Below, piece by piece: positions 50,130 to 62,544 of a DNA stretch of 64,000 nucleotides (positions are counted from its first letter, which is position 1; each line of letters starts with the position of its first letter). Source of the DNA: Mauremys mutica (taxonomy: Eukaryota; Chordata; Testudines; Geoemydidae). The position numbers and the translations under genes were made by a program. The stretch lies in contig NC_059082.1 of the NCBI RefSeq assembly GCF_020497125.1, positions 23,210,965 through 23,274,964 of the forward strand, in the 5' to 3' direction. Below the pieces are notes generated by a model that saw nothing but the letters and a program-made list of their open reading frames with translations, searched no databases and had not been told where the DNA came from.

Positions 50130-50810
50130 CAATTTGCAGCATGGCTAAGTGTTAACAGGGGGTTCCCTAAGGCTCCTTGCTAGGACAGGTTTCATTTAAT
50201 ATATTTATTAATGATGGGGGAAAAGGGGTGAATAATGAGGTGGCCAAATATGGATGTGACACAAAATTATTTAGGAAAATCAACACTAGAGAAGACTGAA
50301 GAATTTCAGAGGGACCTACCCAAGCTAGGTGAATGCACAGCAGATTAATTCAGTGTTGACAAATGAAAGATAATGCCCATTAGGAGTAATTTGAACTCAT
50401 GCACCTTTCTAGATTTTAAGTCAATTATAACCACTGAGAGAAATAACAGAAATATTATGTTCAGTCCTAGTCACCCATTTTTAAAAAAGATATGGAAGAA
50501 ATTCTTTGAAGGGCTCCAGAGACATATAGAGAAACTGATTAGAGGCAAAGGAGGGACTAAAAAGATTAGAACTATTAAATTTAGTGAGTAGACAAAGAGG
50601 AGGAGGCATAATGGAGATATAGAAATAATAAATATTATGGAAAAGGCAAATTACTGGACCCTCCCCTTTACCCTCTTACTTAGTTCAAGAATATTTACTT
50701 AGTACAAGGATATTTCAAGTGCTTAAAACTAATTTACACTATGCATAACTAACCTGTGGAACTCACTGCAAGATAAGATCAATATGTCCAAGAGTTCAGA
50801 AAAAGCAAGG
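50130..50810 (+). mobile_element. Degraded CR1 LINE, 3' part
   Basis: In frame from 50,195 it reads FNIFINDGGKGVNNEVAKYG then CDTKLF, matching the CR1 reverse transcriptase region just around the catalytic FADD box, here changed to YGCD. Later blocks (ACAAATGAAAGATAATGCCC, TTCAGTCCTAGTCACCCATT, TAACCTGTGGAACTCACTGC) follow CR1 order up to the start of the 3' UTR, with internal deletions. The true 3' terminus is missing. It is clearly inactive and older than the CR1 at 28,240. Confidence 0.8.
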
Positions 50811-51682
50811 CAGCACCCCGTACTAAGGACTGTGTCCTAGGGATACTCTCTGGCACCCTGATATTTTTAAAGTGCTAATTGAAATTAGTATTTTGAGATT
50901 TAAGATTGCAATTTCAACAGCACGTTCACTTTCACATACTGATCAATGTTTTTGTTGCAGTCTGATGCTGTCTCTGGTCTAGAATCTACTGGTTATTGCC
51001 AGATCCAAGTGATTTGGCCAGCCCATCAGCAGAGTGCTTCTAGGAAACAGAAAAAAGTATATTTTGATTAAGGTACATGTGTCATTTCTGTCCTTTTATG
51101 CATTAACAGTTGTGCTCTCCTTTAGCCTTCTCTCTTCATGCTATCAAGGAACATGAAAGCATCATAAAAAATTCTGTGCTTCCGTAAACAGATTTTTGTG
51201 CCAGGGTGAATGGAAGTGGAACATTTTCTAAGACAAAAAGCAGCATTTTATTTTAATGGATTTGATGATTGCCCAACCAACAGCCCTAGAAATTAGAGCA
51301 CTCTTTATCACAGAAGGGCTAGACCAGAGACAGCAGCAATGCAAAGTCTCTCTCTGTTTGCGCTGCCAATATGCATAATGCTTGGCCTGGAGGAACCATT
51401 TCAAGGACTGAGAAGGTAGTTCAATAGCCATGATGTATTCAGTCTTAAACTCTTTCCTAGGAACTAGACTGAGATCGACAGCTTATTTCATATATGCCAC
51501 CAAGCAGCTCTCTGTTGGTAATAAAGTGTAGATGACAGGGGAGTTGAATTCAAATCCATGACTTGCAGTATAGATAAAATGTTCTGCATACCATTAGCAA
51601 TCTCCCAAATTATCTCAGTACCTGCAAAAATCTACTCTTTTCCATAGCAACACTCTCCCTCCCCAAAACACTTGAGAAAGCT

Positions 51683-51718
51683 TGTGAGCATTGCATGGTT
51701 TGGACATGAAGCCACAAA
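51683..51718 (+). repeat. 36-bp exact direct repeat, copy 1
   Basis: The sequence begins TGTGAGCATTGCATGGTTTG and ends GGACATGAAGCCACAAA. It is identical over 36 bases to 52,748-52,783. The flanking bases differ at once on both sides. No family was recognised. Confidence 0.9.
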
Positions 51719-51782
51719 AATGTCCCTTTTTTGCTGTTTGAGAGCTGGCAAAAAAAAAACAACAAATCATCCACAATATAAT

Positions 51783-51870
51783 GGGCCAGTTTCTCAGATG
51801 GTGTACATTGGCACAAATCCATTGACAGCAATCGAGCTATGTCAATTTACATCAGCTGAGAATCAGGCCC
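51783..51870. repeat. Palindromic MITE (GGGCCAG / CAGGCCC)
   Basis: GGGCCAGTTTCTCAGATGGT at the left pairs with ATCAGCTGAGAATCAGGCCC at the right, around CAAATCCATTGACAGCAATC. It is the same family as 4,279-4,361, with more complete termini here. Confidence 0.65.
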
Positions 51871-52747
51871 AAAATGTTAATCTCTTCACTGATGGCACAA
51901 AATTTTTGGAGAACACTCAGAACATGTTGCAATGACATGAATTTCAAGTTCTGATTTCTTCCAACTTCTCTGTGTCACACAAAACATCCAGTTTTGCTTA
52001 GCAAATAGCCAGGTATTCATTTAAAACAAATGCCAGCTTTTATGCTCATGGCTGATTTCATGAAACTGCAATGAGGAACAGTGAACCTGTTGAAGGGGAT
52101 TGACCCCCCAAATGCTCAAGAACAGGTTTTATACAGCAAAGACTAACAAGAGTGTTTGCATTTGCTTCTGCTGCCAGAACTCTTTCCCAAGGGAGCACTG
52201 CATAATGCAACATAAACTGTGTGAAAAGTTTGATGCGAAGGACGAAATGGAGCTTTTGACGGTTTTACGAAAAGATGAGCCCTGCCCCATCTCCCCACTA
52301 CACATTTTTCACCCTAAGTGAAAATTAAACTTGTGCAGTTGTGCTTTCCAGAGGAAAGGGCTGCTAAAGGTCAGAGAGTAAACCTCACTTGCTGCGAACA
52401 CACATTTTTGCAAGCTGAATCTTAATCATGTGGCTAGCAGCCCTCACACTGAAACAAACGAGGAGAGCTCGGAAAGGGGAATAGCTCCAGGTAAGAGATG
52501 AGGAAGTCAAAAGAAATACTAAAAAAATTTACCTCAGAATTGATCCATTTGCTCTTTTTTCCTTCATCCTAGTTCAGACCAACTTTCCCCCCATTTTAGA
52601 AAGAGAATCAGTTTCAGAGTTGAAGGGAGTGAGACTGAGAGAAGGAAAAAAATGAATAGTAATGTGAGGAGGGGACAGCTGCTGACAGGAGTGTAAAAGG
52701 CCCTCAAAACTCCTGTTACAAAAGGCGGATCCATCAGAAACTGGCTC

Positions 52748-52783
52748 TGTGAGCATTGCATGGTTTGGACATGAAGCCACAAA
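52748..52783 (+). repeat. 36-bp exact direct repeat, copy 2
   Basis: Identical to 51,683-51,718, in the same orientation and 1,065 bp downstream. It is followed by TTGCTCTGGATTCGGATGCA, whereas copy 1 is followed by AATGTCCC. Confidence 0.9.
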
Positions 52784-53821
52784 TTGCTCTGGATTCGGAT
52801 GCATGAATCTTAGCAAACCTTACAATGGATCTGGGCTGAATTTCCAGTGTAGAAAGAAAGCAGAAATTAATTGACTTGTGTGATAATTTGCATTCTTCCT
52901 AATAGAAGCTTAGCACCCTGTTCTCACTGAACTAGACTGTCCCCTTGTCTTACTTGGCTGAATGGAGGAGTAAGGCCCCCATCCCACCTTCTTTGCTCAG
53001 CCTACCTGGCTCCCAGTTCTGGGTTTAGTGTAGAATTCAGCCCTCGTGACCCGGATACTCCTCCTCTGTGGGGAAGATGGCTGAAGGGAGGGGGGAAGAG
53101 TAGATGGAGCCTTGGTTCCCCGTCTCTCCCAAGGTGTGAGAGGAGAAGTAAATTGCAGTTGTGCTAGGCTGATAGTAACTTCTATGCCTGCACGAGCAGC
53201 TGCTTCTTGGGGTGATATAGCTGCACACACCTGCGGCTCAGGGCTCAGCCTGCAGCTTAGTGTAGCCTGCCCTCTCTTTGAAGTGAACAGTGGTGGGCAC
53301 TTAATGAATGGGCTGACTGGATAGGCACGGCCAGCTCAGATGGTTAAACGCGCATGACTAAATCTTTGTTTTTAATATAATTCTATGGGTCAGGACATGA
53401 CCCATTCCCAGGGCTCATGCAAGGGAATAACAGGGTATAAAGTGTCCTCTTACTCCCCTGCATCAGCTACATATACTATGGGTAGCTGTGCAGGGGTGGG
53501 ACCACTCTCCATGGGGCTTCTACATCTTCTTCCCCCAACACACTTGGATGGGAAGGGGCAGGGAATGGCCCCACGCCCCAGCATGCCTGCCAGCACAGTT
53601 GTGCTGGGAGTGGTGGGGTGGATGTAAGGTGTGTCAGGTACAAAGCTATCACAGGATACTTCCCGTCTCGCTCAAGAGCACGGGGGAACTGGGACGCAGG
53701 CGGTGAGTCAATCAGGATCTGCTTCCCAAGCTGCTCCTGTGGCAGCACAACAATGTGCTGCCCCTCACCTGGCGAAGCCCCAATTAAGCCATGTCTGATT
53801 TATACCAGTACTGTAATAGTT

Positions 53822-53905
53822 TCTGCAGTGTTTGTTTTTTATTGTTATGTAAAACACCTAGAGGCATTTTCCAGGCCCTATATAAAATCAAAATAAATAA
53901 TGGAT
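53822..53905 (+). mobile_element. Possible LINE 3' tail
   Basis: TATGTAAAACACCTAGAGGC, then CCCTATATAAAATCAAAATA and AATAATGG, resembles the tails of ancient L2/L3-type LINEs (..TGTAAA..GCTATATAAAT..). It is short and diverged. Confidence 0.35.
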
Positions 53906-55554
53906 AAAAATAGCTTCAGTTGAATTTTGGACGATTTTTGGACACTACAGCTATTCATATTAAATATAAACAAGAATGGTGATTCCAAAATATAGTAAAT
54001 AAAATTAAAAGAAAAATCACTCCGCCTGAAAGAATATTTTATCTGAAGCACAGCAGTATTGAGGGACACAAAGGTACAGAATTATGTAAACACTATGAGT
54101 TGCAACATCAAACATTTTAATTTTTAAATGAAGATAACCATTAAAACTTTTAGAAAGAATCAGTACTTTCTCCATGCCTGAAAATAAACAGAAAAATAAA
54201 TATTCTGGTCTAATTAGCTAAAGAATCCCCTTTTCACAACAATGACTTTCCCAAAGGCAGTGGGATAGGACAGTCAGAGTGACTGCAGGGAGATGGCTGT
54301 TGACCTTCAGGCCAGGGCAACACTAATTTGCAGAATATGGCAGGTCCCATGAGCCTCTTCTGGACAGTCATGCAATCAACCTGCACTAGCAGGCTGCCTC
54401 TGTCCAGCTGCATCTGCTCCCTGCAGGACCTGAGGACATGGTTAACTAGGCACTTCTGCAAAACAACATACCTTGAAATTATGAATTGGAAAATTAAGCA
54501 ACATGAGAATGGCTGTCCATGTGTAGTACTCGCTCATATCAAACCCTGGCAGAAACTGCAGTGTTCCAGCTGTACCTCTTTAAAGCTACATTATTTTAAG
54601 GGAGGACTATTTTGAAATGTTAACTAAAATTGTGCATCCTGTGTGCTTGTTTTCTGAAGCAATTTTTTGAAGCTGCTTTGTTTGAGTGATAAGTGAACAA
54701 GTCCTCAGCAGAAAGGAACTATGGTTAAAAACATGGAATTCCTCAGCTGAATAGAGAGCTGGAATTGCAAACCAACTAATGCTCAACATGGGCCTAATTC
54801 AGATCTCACTTGCACTAGTTTAGTGTAACTCATTTTACTTCTGTTGCATGATTCTTGGTTTTCAATGGAGAGCTCAAAATCAATTGCCAAATACAGAACC
54901 AGAGTTTTCCCACTTTGCTCTAGGTACATATGTGCATATCATGTGTTCTCAATTTACTGTGTAGGTCTACATTGAACTTTATAATTCAGATTTCTTCAAG
55001 GTGAACTACAAAGGATTATTAAAAAACAGGGCCTGTACCCATTTTTGCTTCTTTTACGAGGTACAAAGAAAAAAAATCTGTTTTGTTCTACCTTAGAAAT
55101 ATCAAAACCAAATTCCCACATTTAACCTCTACCAGCTAAAATGTTTTCAAACATGAATGCTCTTGTCCACTCTAAGAATAAAATAATGTTTAACGTCATG
55201 CTGATTAACACACATTTTCTAACACAATGCATTTCCTGGTATAGACAAGCCAAAAATGCTTCTAGTTATATGGAGCAGGTCATTTATTTGAGTTTTTATA
55301 ATGAAGAATGGAAGATATGGTCTTCTTCTATCTTAAGTAGTCTCATGATCCTTAGAGAGAATAAGACTAGGTGCAAAATTTATGCATATTACAAATAGTT
55401 TGCAAAAAAAAAAAAAGAAGTTTTTACATTTAAAATTACAGGCACCACCACCAAAAAGGAGAAAACACAGAAATATTTCTTCTTTCACATGTCCTGTTAG
55501 CTGAACCAGAATATAAAAAAGTAAATAGGCAACCAAGACAGACTGTAGAGATTA

Positions 55555-55684
55555 TTTAGATTGCAAACTCTTTATGGCTGGGATAGTCTTTTTGTTCTGC
55601 ATGTGTACAGCACCTGACACAATGGAGTCCTGATCCATAACTGCAGCTCCTTGGTGCTGCTGCAATATAAATAATAAATAATAA
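55555..55684 (+). mobile_element. L3/CR1-clade LINE 3' tail with AATA repeats
   Basis: It reads AGATTGCAAACTCTTTATGG, TCTTTTTGTTCTGCATGTGT, ACAGCACCTGACACAATGGA and GTCCTGATCC, and ends in (AATAAATA)-type repeats. This is a very common reptile LINE tail, and the ordering and terminal microsatellite are characteristic. Confidence 0.75.
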
Positions 55685-55770
55685 CAGATTAATATAATGC
55701 AGAGTATAGCACGTTTAATACCCCAATTTTGTAAGAAGTGAAGAGACAACAAGCCACATTCTACTTTTAG

Positions 55771-55853
55771 GTAAACTGATGTAACTTTGGACACCGACTT
55801 CAGTGAAGTTGCTCCACTTTTACTCCAGCATAATAGAGCAGAATTTGGCTCAC
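55771..55853. repeat. MITE relic (GTAACTTTGG.. / ..TTTGGCTC)
   Basis: AAACTGATGTAACTTTGGAC, CTTCAGTGAAGTTGCTCCAC and TTTTACTCCAGCATAA form a decayed hairpin of the GTAACTCCA..TGGAGTTAC family. Confidence 0.45.
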
Positions 55854-57246
55854 AAGTTCCTCTTATGATGACTCTCCATCCTTGTATGTGTATTGTATTT
55901 TTAAGCCCCCCAACCCCTCCTACAGAAGGAGCTATTCAGAAGTACTTTGTGAGCATGTGCAGCCCATTGGGAGAGAGTTTCCCTTGCTGCTTCTCTATCT
56001 CTATTTCTGTTCCACTCCCCAGTCTGTTGAGTTCAAACCCAAGTTGTTACTGTGTCAATTAAACAAAACTACCTTAAAAAAACCCAACAACAACAGAGTC
56101 GAATCAGTTTCTTCTCTTATGCTGAGCTTCACTGATAAGAGCACTTCACACTAGGAGGAATTTATGTTCCCCAAGCCAGTTTCCTACAGAGTGAATCTCA
56201 AGGTGCATGCGGTACATATTTTAATTGAAATAACCAAAGACAGTGATATGAACACATACACGATGCCAAAAAACAATGGGAATTCACAGAAGCATTTTTA
56301 TGAACAGTATTTGGCTACTGCCAAAAAAATTATACTTCAGCTTTATTTATTTACTTTACAAAACAGTTGACTAGAAAATACAGGCAAATGAAAAGAACAC
56401 AGCTGACCTCAGTAGAAATTAAAACCTCTCCATTTATCTACAGCCAACACACAAGGAAAGGCTCTCAGTGAAAAATGTATTCTAAGAAACATATTCAAGG
56501 ATGTTCAAGATCAAAGGTTATAGAATATTTATAATTTTTAAATGGCCTGTATCTTTGGTCACCACTAGATCCCATCTGTTTTGTGAGGAAGATGATACAA
56601 TAGCTTCATCTCTTGCTGTATAAATCAAGTTGTGATCTTTCTTGCATTTCAACAGCTGCAACTGATGCATAACTGAACTAATTACAAATGTCCTTGTTGC
56701 CTGTCCTGTATGTCACCAATACCCAGAATGAAGCACGATACCACAAACCTGGTAGTTATAGAAACAACACTTATCAATGTAAAGTTTTAAGAGTAAAGAT
56801 AAAGTTTCTGTTAAATTACAGGCCATTCTTTAGTTACAGAAGATTTGATCATAAAGCACTGGTTTTCCAAAACAACAGCATAAAGCTCCATGCTGCTCAT
56901 CCAGACCTTTCAGTGTGTTGATTGTAATAGAAAAACATAATCCTCTGGGAAATAGGGAATTCGTTTAGAACTTGTACAGGGACTAAAGGCAAACGTCTAA
57001 AGGCAGCTTGATGGCTAACAGATAAAGACATTCTGAAGCAAAGGTTCTAGAAGGGGCAGTGGAAAAGATTACATTAATCCTTGTCCCATTACGGACCCAG
57101 GCTGGCCTTCAAAAAGGTATTCTTGAGCTGAAGAGATGAAAATATTCCTAGCCTTGGATCTGTTAAAAGGGTCTTAATAAAATGTCACTGAGATGGTTTA
57201 GAGAAAATGGATCCACTTCCTTTCATCTGGGTAGAGGCAGGTAGAG

Positions 57247-57370
<124 letters not shown>

Positions 57371-58345
57371 GGAGGGTTGAGTTTGCTAATGACAAGAAGG
57401 AAGGTTCTAAAATGGTAGAATTCACTGAAACGTATTCACACAATTACATTCAGGCTCTTTATGCTCGGTCTAAAATTTACTTTAGATTTTAGGCATCTTT
57501 CACAAAGAGTTGCCTGTGCAAATATACATAAAAAGCAGACATCACACAAGCTGCTTTCTTTTGTGTATCATATATCCTTAGTCACAGACCAAACTTTTCA
57601 TAATGTCAATGGCATTTTAACAGGGAGGCCATCTCCCCTCTCATTGGTCAGACTACCTTACTGGTGATTGAATGAAATCCCTCTGGCAACTACAGCAACT
57701 TCTTACTGGAAAACCCAGTTTTAGGACAGTATTTTAGGGACAGTTAGCTGTGATGTGGCAGCTGCAAACAGAGAAAGCCAGCTCACCTCAGACCACCAAT
57801 GAGTGCTCTAGAATCCACAGTTTGGGAATCAATATTTCACACCTCTGGCTGTGTTTGGTTGAAGAGAGGTGAGTGAGTGGGTAAATAATAGGCCTCAATC
57901 AAAACCCAGATCCAAACAACCTTGTGAAAATATCGATCTGGAGCCAAATGTTGTGTCTGACCCCCCATTTAACAAAGACCCACCCACACTGCAACCCTGC
58001 ATCTAAACACCATGGGGAAAGTTAGACTTCAGATATAGATCCTGACCCGATAAATCACACCCATTTCTCTGTTAACTTTGTTCTGGTATTATGGACTACT
58101 CCTCTCTTTAACCTATGTTTAGTGTAAAACTGCAACAAGTAAAAGTTTCACACAGCCAACTTTTTAAGAGGAATTTTTTTTTAAAAAAAGGAACAGTGGG
58201 TAATTTGTTTTCATGTAAAGTTTAGACCACAAATTTACACACCTATACAAAGTACTGCTCACAGTCACTATTTTAGCTGATTTTTTAAGGTTAAAACTCA
58301 ACAGGTCCCTGTTTATCAAAAATGTTCCCACCTCTAGAGACTAGA

Positions 58346-58399
58346 GGGCCAAATCTACTGCTGGTGTTACTCCACTGAAGGCAGCAGAGAATTTGGCCC
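58346..58399. repeat. Short MITE (GGGCCAAAT / ATTTGGCCC)
   Basis: GGGCCAAAT at 58,346-58,354 is exactly mirrored by ATTTGGCCC at 58,391-58,399, with GTGTTACTCCACTGAAGGCA inside. It is 54 bp overall, a typical minimal hairpin repeat. Confidence 0.6.
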
Positions 58400-59879
58400 A
58401 GATTCTGGATTGTAAATCATATTTTACCTCCTTGGAGGATTATGTGGATTTCATTTATTAAAAGAGTTTGACCATCCTTCCCCCATGCTTGTAAGACATA
58501 GAATTTGCAGCCACGTTAGTAGTGGATACCTCATCTGAGAGACATCTTAGCATGATGTAGAATAGATTGAATGTGCTGGGTCTGAATTCTGGGAAGCAAT
58601 TGTGCTGTCTTGTTTCTGTGCGCAAAGGGCTAAGAGGAGAACAGGCTGATTGTTGGAGATTTGTAGATAATCAAAGCTTCAAAATATAGTTTATATTTCC
58701 TGCTTTTCATTGATCTTCATTCACTAAATCTGGACATTTGGCTAGTGGAAAGGGCTGAGCAGCTTTTCATCCATCTTTCTTTCATCGCTCTCCAGTGTCC
58801 ATAAAGGAGATAAAATAAGTTGTCTTCTGCATTGAATTAGATATGAATCTGAAGTGCAATCCTCCATTGTAAACATCTCAAAATATTTGGGGCGTTCAAA
58901 ATGCAGAGCTGAATGGGGAGTTGAATTTTGCATCTTGGGCCTATCTTTAGTGTTTATAAGGAAGTAATTGATCTGCGTAGAGTGCTTATACCTCATATGG
59001 GGAATGCCAGCATGCAGAGCCTCAATATTTTATCTGAACAGTTTCCTGTTTTTAATGTTTTTTTAATGTTAGCCAGACACATCGTGTGTTGTTATTTAAT
59101 TGCTTAGCTGTAGCTGCTCCCATGCCCAAAAATCCTTGAAAAAGAGGTAAATTCAGGTTGGTTATTATCCAAAATGTAGACTTGGTTTCAAAATTGTACC
59201 TTTTCAGTTTAGTTTCATGACTTAGAATTTAAATCTATGGTCGGGCCATTCGATGTCATTCATCTGTGAGATTAATTCCATATTCCAGCTATTGATTCCA
59301 TCATAGTGAACATCTGTGGGATTTAGCTAAGACTATCTAATGCTTTACAGGGTCCCAAATAGGACTTACTTTATTCATTCAAAACAGGAGTGAGATGCAG
59401 TAAGATATCTTCATTTGACCTGCTCAGAAAAGAAAAATTTTTGCCTCTCAGATCAGAGACTTAAACCTGGTATGTGCATTGCATAAGTACATTTCTATAC
59501 ACATATGAAATGAAAAGAGCTATTCTCAGCTACATTTGTCTGACAGATATTCTATAAACAAAAGCAATTCTCAGTATTCTCTGTGCCTTACTCTGTTTTT
59601 GGACTTACAACGTTGTTTAACTATTGCAAATAGGCCAGCAAAATTGCAGTTTGCAGTGACTGCACTCTGTGGTGGCAAGGATATAAAAGGACAGACGGGG
59701 GAAAAGAATTTTTATTAAGGGATTGATTAGACAATATTGTATAAGAAAAATAAATCTGAAATGCTTCCATTTTAAAAATTTCCATAATTGTGCTCTGATG
59801 GGTTTAGTCACTGAAAAATGGACCAACCATACACAAGAGGAAGTGATTAGTAAGAAACAATAGCTGTGATTTACCACAG

Positions 59880-59949
59880 CATTACTCCAGTTTCACATCA
59901 TTGTAACTCCACTGATATCAGTCCCAGTATCCCGGTCATTGGAGTAATG
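59880..59949. repeat. Short MITE (CATTACTCCA / TGGAGTAATG)
   Basis: CATTACTCCA at 59,880-59,889 pairs exactly with TGGAGTAATG at 59,940-59,949. The core, GTAACTCCACTGATATCAGT, links it to the GTAACTCCA family. Confidence 0.6.
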
Positions 59950-60831
59950 TATCAAGACCAATATCCAAATCAATGGGGGAAAAAAATTACGGGCATTTTT
60001 CTGAAATCTCCTGAGCAGGACAAAATATAGTCTAGATAACACTGAAACTAAGCTCACACATGTAAAGTCTATACTTTGAAGTCCAACAGGTCAGTGAGAA
60101 AACAGATCTAGCAAATTAATACCCTTCTAAGCCTATTTTACTGAATCAGAAATAGGTGACTACATTTTCCTAAAATTTTTCTTCTGTGCATTACCCTCAA
60201 AAGATTCAGAGGAGGAGAACAAGTGCAAAAAAGAAAACTCTGGAAGATGAATATGTACAATATTTTAGTCTCTTCGCCCATGTAATAAAGTGAAAACAAA
60301 TGTTCTTACTTCTGCAACTCTACCACCTCAAATTAATAATGGAAAACATCACATCAGTGCACTCTTTGTGCTCAATAGCCTGTGGCACATTTGAACTCAT
60401 CAATAGATGTTCAACAATATTACAACTCGTTTAAATCTTGGTAAAGTAGTGTTATGTACTATTGTTATTGACTTTCTTTTTCTAATTATCACCCAAAGGT
60501 GACAGATGATACCGCACTAATGACCACACTGCTTAAGAGCTGATTCAGCTTTGGATCTCAACTCATTATATCTTAGCAGAACTAAAATCGTAGAATCTCT
60601 TAGCAGTTTAAGGCTCAGAGCCTTATCTAATTGTCAAGATTTTGGTCAAGTATGTTGTACAAACCACTATGTGATTCAATGTGCTTCTCTAGATTTTCTA
60701 AGATTATCAGTTTAGATCTCTCAAAGCTCCCAATGCACCTAAGTTAGAATCTAAACTTTTACAAGCATGCAAAAATACAATGCAATTAGCTCATGAAATG
60801 GAAGGTTTTTGCAACATCTTTGTTGTTATAC

Positions 60832-60905
60832 AGGGCCCTTTCTTGCTTCCATTCAAGTTAACAGCAAAACTCCCTTTGGCTTTAATAGAAGTCAATAAGA
60901 GGTTT
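60832..60905. repeat. Palindromic MITE relic
   Basis: GGGCCCTTTCTTGCTTCCAT, TCAAGTTAACAGCAAAACTC and CCTTTGGCTTTAATAGAAGT form a decayed member of the hairpin family at 46,648-46,713. The right end is ragged. Confidence 0.45.
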
Positions 60906-61892
60906 AGGTGTACACCACCTGTCAGGATTGGGCTGGTTGACTTCAGTTCCACTGTGAGGAGGGAGAATGTAACAATAACTCTATAGTGCACCTCAGTGTC
61001 AGACCAAGATATTTATTGTTCCTGATGAAAGTAACTTGACTGGCATCTGTCAGAATATGGAATTGCTCGTGCTTTGCAAAGAGATTGGCCCACTTCACTT
61101 TGTTTTTTCTATCTGGCAATTTTTTAAAACATTGTGCCTCATTCTGGTTTTTCTTCTACTTACTTAACTTGAAAGTGGGTCTCTCTCTCTCACCCCCAGA
61201 AGTTTTTCCCATAAAAGATGTGACCTCCCACACTGTGCCTCTCTACTTAACCGATATGCAGATATGGGCTGGGACTGAAACACAGGATGTAGCCATTACC
61301 CATATGTGATAACTACAGAATATGAGAACGACAGAGACAGATGCATCCCACAATTTCTACTGAGAGCAGTGTGGAATCTCCTGCAACAAGTCTGAAGGAG
61401 CAGTGTGTGACAATGTACCCCATAAGGCGTTATGGGTGTGTGTGTGCTCATAAATGTATGTATGATATAACTGGAATAGGGTTTTGCTACATATGCCATG
61501 TAACATATCTGTGTAAAGGTTATGATCTACTGGTTATGTTCATCCTAGTTGTATGCAGGCACCATTTGTGTGTTCAAAGTTATGAACATTGGCTGTATAA
61601 TTGCTTGATTTCTAAGTAGCCTGAGTTAAACCATTTGGTCACTTCTTGGGAAAGGAATGTGCAAGTCAAGTGCTCAGTCAGGAAGCACTTAACAGACAAA
61701 AGAGCTTGGAAGACTCCAATCCCCATAAGAAGTCTACCTGAGGATGTTCAAGGTAGCATGTGGGTAATGGCTGCTACCTGCAAGTCCTGAGTCATGCATG
61801 GGCATGTGACTTGCCCATGTGATTCTGAATCTCCATTTTGTGACTGGATTCTACACAGGGTGAGGAGGGGGTTTCCACCCACAAGAGAAAGT

Positions 61893-61901
61893 CTATTTAA
61901 A
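61893..61901 (+). promoter_or_regulatory. TATA-like box of the solo LTR
   Basis: CTATTTAAA sits about 490 bases into the LTR and 300 bases before AATAAA, a sensible U3/R geometry. Any present activity is unknown. Confidence 0.4.
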
Positions 61902-62199
61902 CCCCTGGGAGACCCCTTCATTTTGTCTTCAGCTGGCTAAAGAAGGAGCCTCTCAACCCCCCAGGATACTTGAAGGAAACTAGAACAAAGGACAGTAACT
62001 ACAGAAGGTGTGAGTGATTGTGGACCCAGGCTAAAAGGAGATTAGTCTGTAAAAGGGAGCATTCCGGAACTGGTGAGGAACTTATCTGTATTTAGTTTGA
62101 TTAGACATAGATTTGCGCATTTTATTTTATTTTGCTTGGCGACTTACTTTGTTCTGTCTGTTACTAATTGGAATCACTTAAATCCTACTTTCTGTATTT

Positions 62200-62205
62200 A
62201 ATAAA
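62200..62205 (+). terminator. LTR polyadenylation signal AATAAA
   Basis: TTTAATAAAATC followed by T-rich sequence is the canonical poly(A) hexamer in this LTR. The minus-strand LTR at 42,436 has the same TTTAATAAAATC context at 42,809-42,804. Confidence 0.6.
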
Positions 62206-62544
62206 ATCACTTTTTAGTTATTAATTAACTCAGAGTATGTATTAATAGCTGGGGAAGCAAACAACTGGGTAAAACAGATTTATTTGGGTTTACACTCCAT
62301 GGGGAGTTGGGCATCTGAGTGCTAAAGACAAGCACACTTCTGTGAGCTGTTTTCAGGTAAACCTGCAGCTTTGGGGCAGGTAATTCAGACTCTGGGTCTG
62401 TATTGGAGCAGACAAGAGTTTCTGGCTCAGCAAGACAGGGTGCTAGAGTCCTGAGCTATCAGGGAAAACAGGGATAGAAGTAGTCTTGGCACATTGGTTG
62501 GCAGCTCCTAGAGGGGTTTCTGTGATCCAACCCATCATACAGTG

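Larger units (their letters stand above)
57372..61400. other. 4-kb gene-free stretch
   Basis: No coding or RNA gene was supported. Small inverted repeats at 58,346, 59,880 and 60,832 are listed separately; the rest is unassigned AT-rich sequence. Confidence 0.55.
61406..62539 (+). mobile_element. Solo LTR, plus strand, 5-bp TSD
   Basis: The 1,134-bp block begins TGTGACAATGTACCCCATAA and ends GATCCAACCCATCATA. It is bounded by CAGTG at 61,401-61,405 and 62,540-62,544, a perfect 5-bp duplication. The expected terminal ..GTCACA has decayed to ..ATCATA by two transitions. A TATA-like CTATTTAAA lies at 61,893-61,901, and AATAAA at 62,200-62,205 is followed by a long U5-like part. No gag, pol or env sequence flanks it, so it is a solo LTR. 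I recognise it as a high-copy turtle LTR; the lineage (Ty3/gypsy-like or class III ERV) is unresolved. Confidence 0.9.

Noticed and set aside
52100..52321. Cys-rich ORF (CICFCCQNS..HCIMQHKLC) suggesting a zinc finger
   Set aside because: Spacing does not fit C2H2, BED, TTF or other common finger patterns, it is isolated at 73 residues, and no repeat or exon context supports it.
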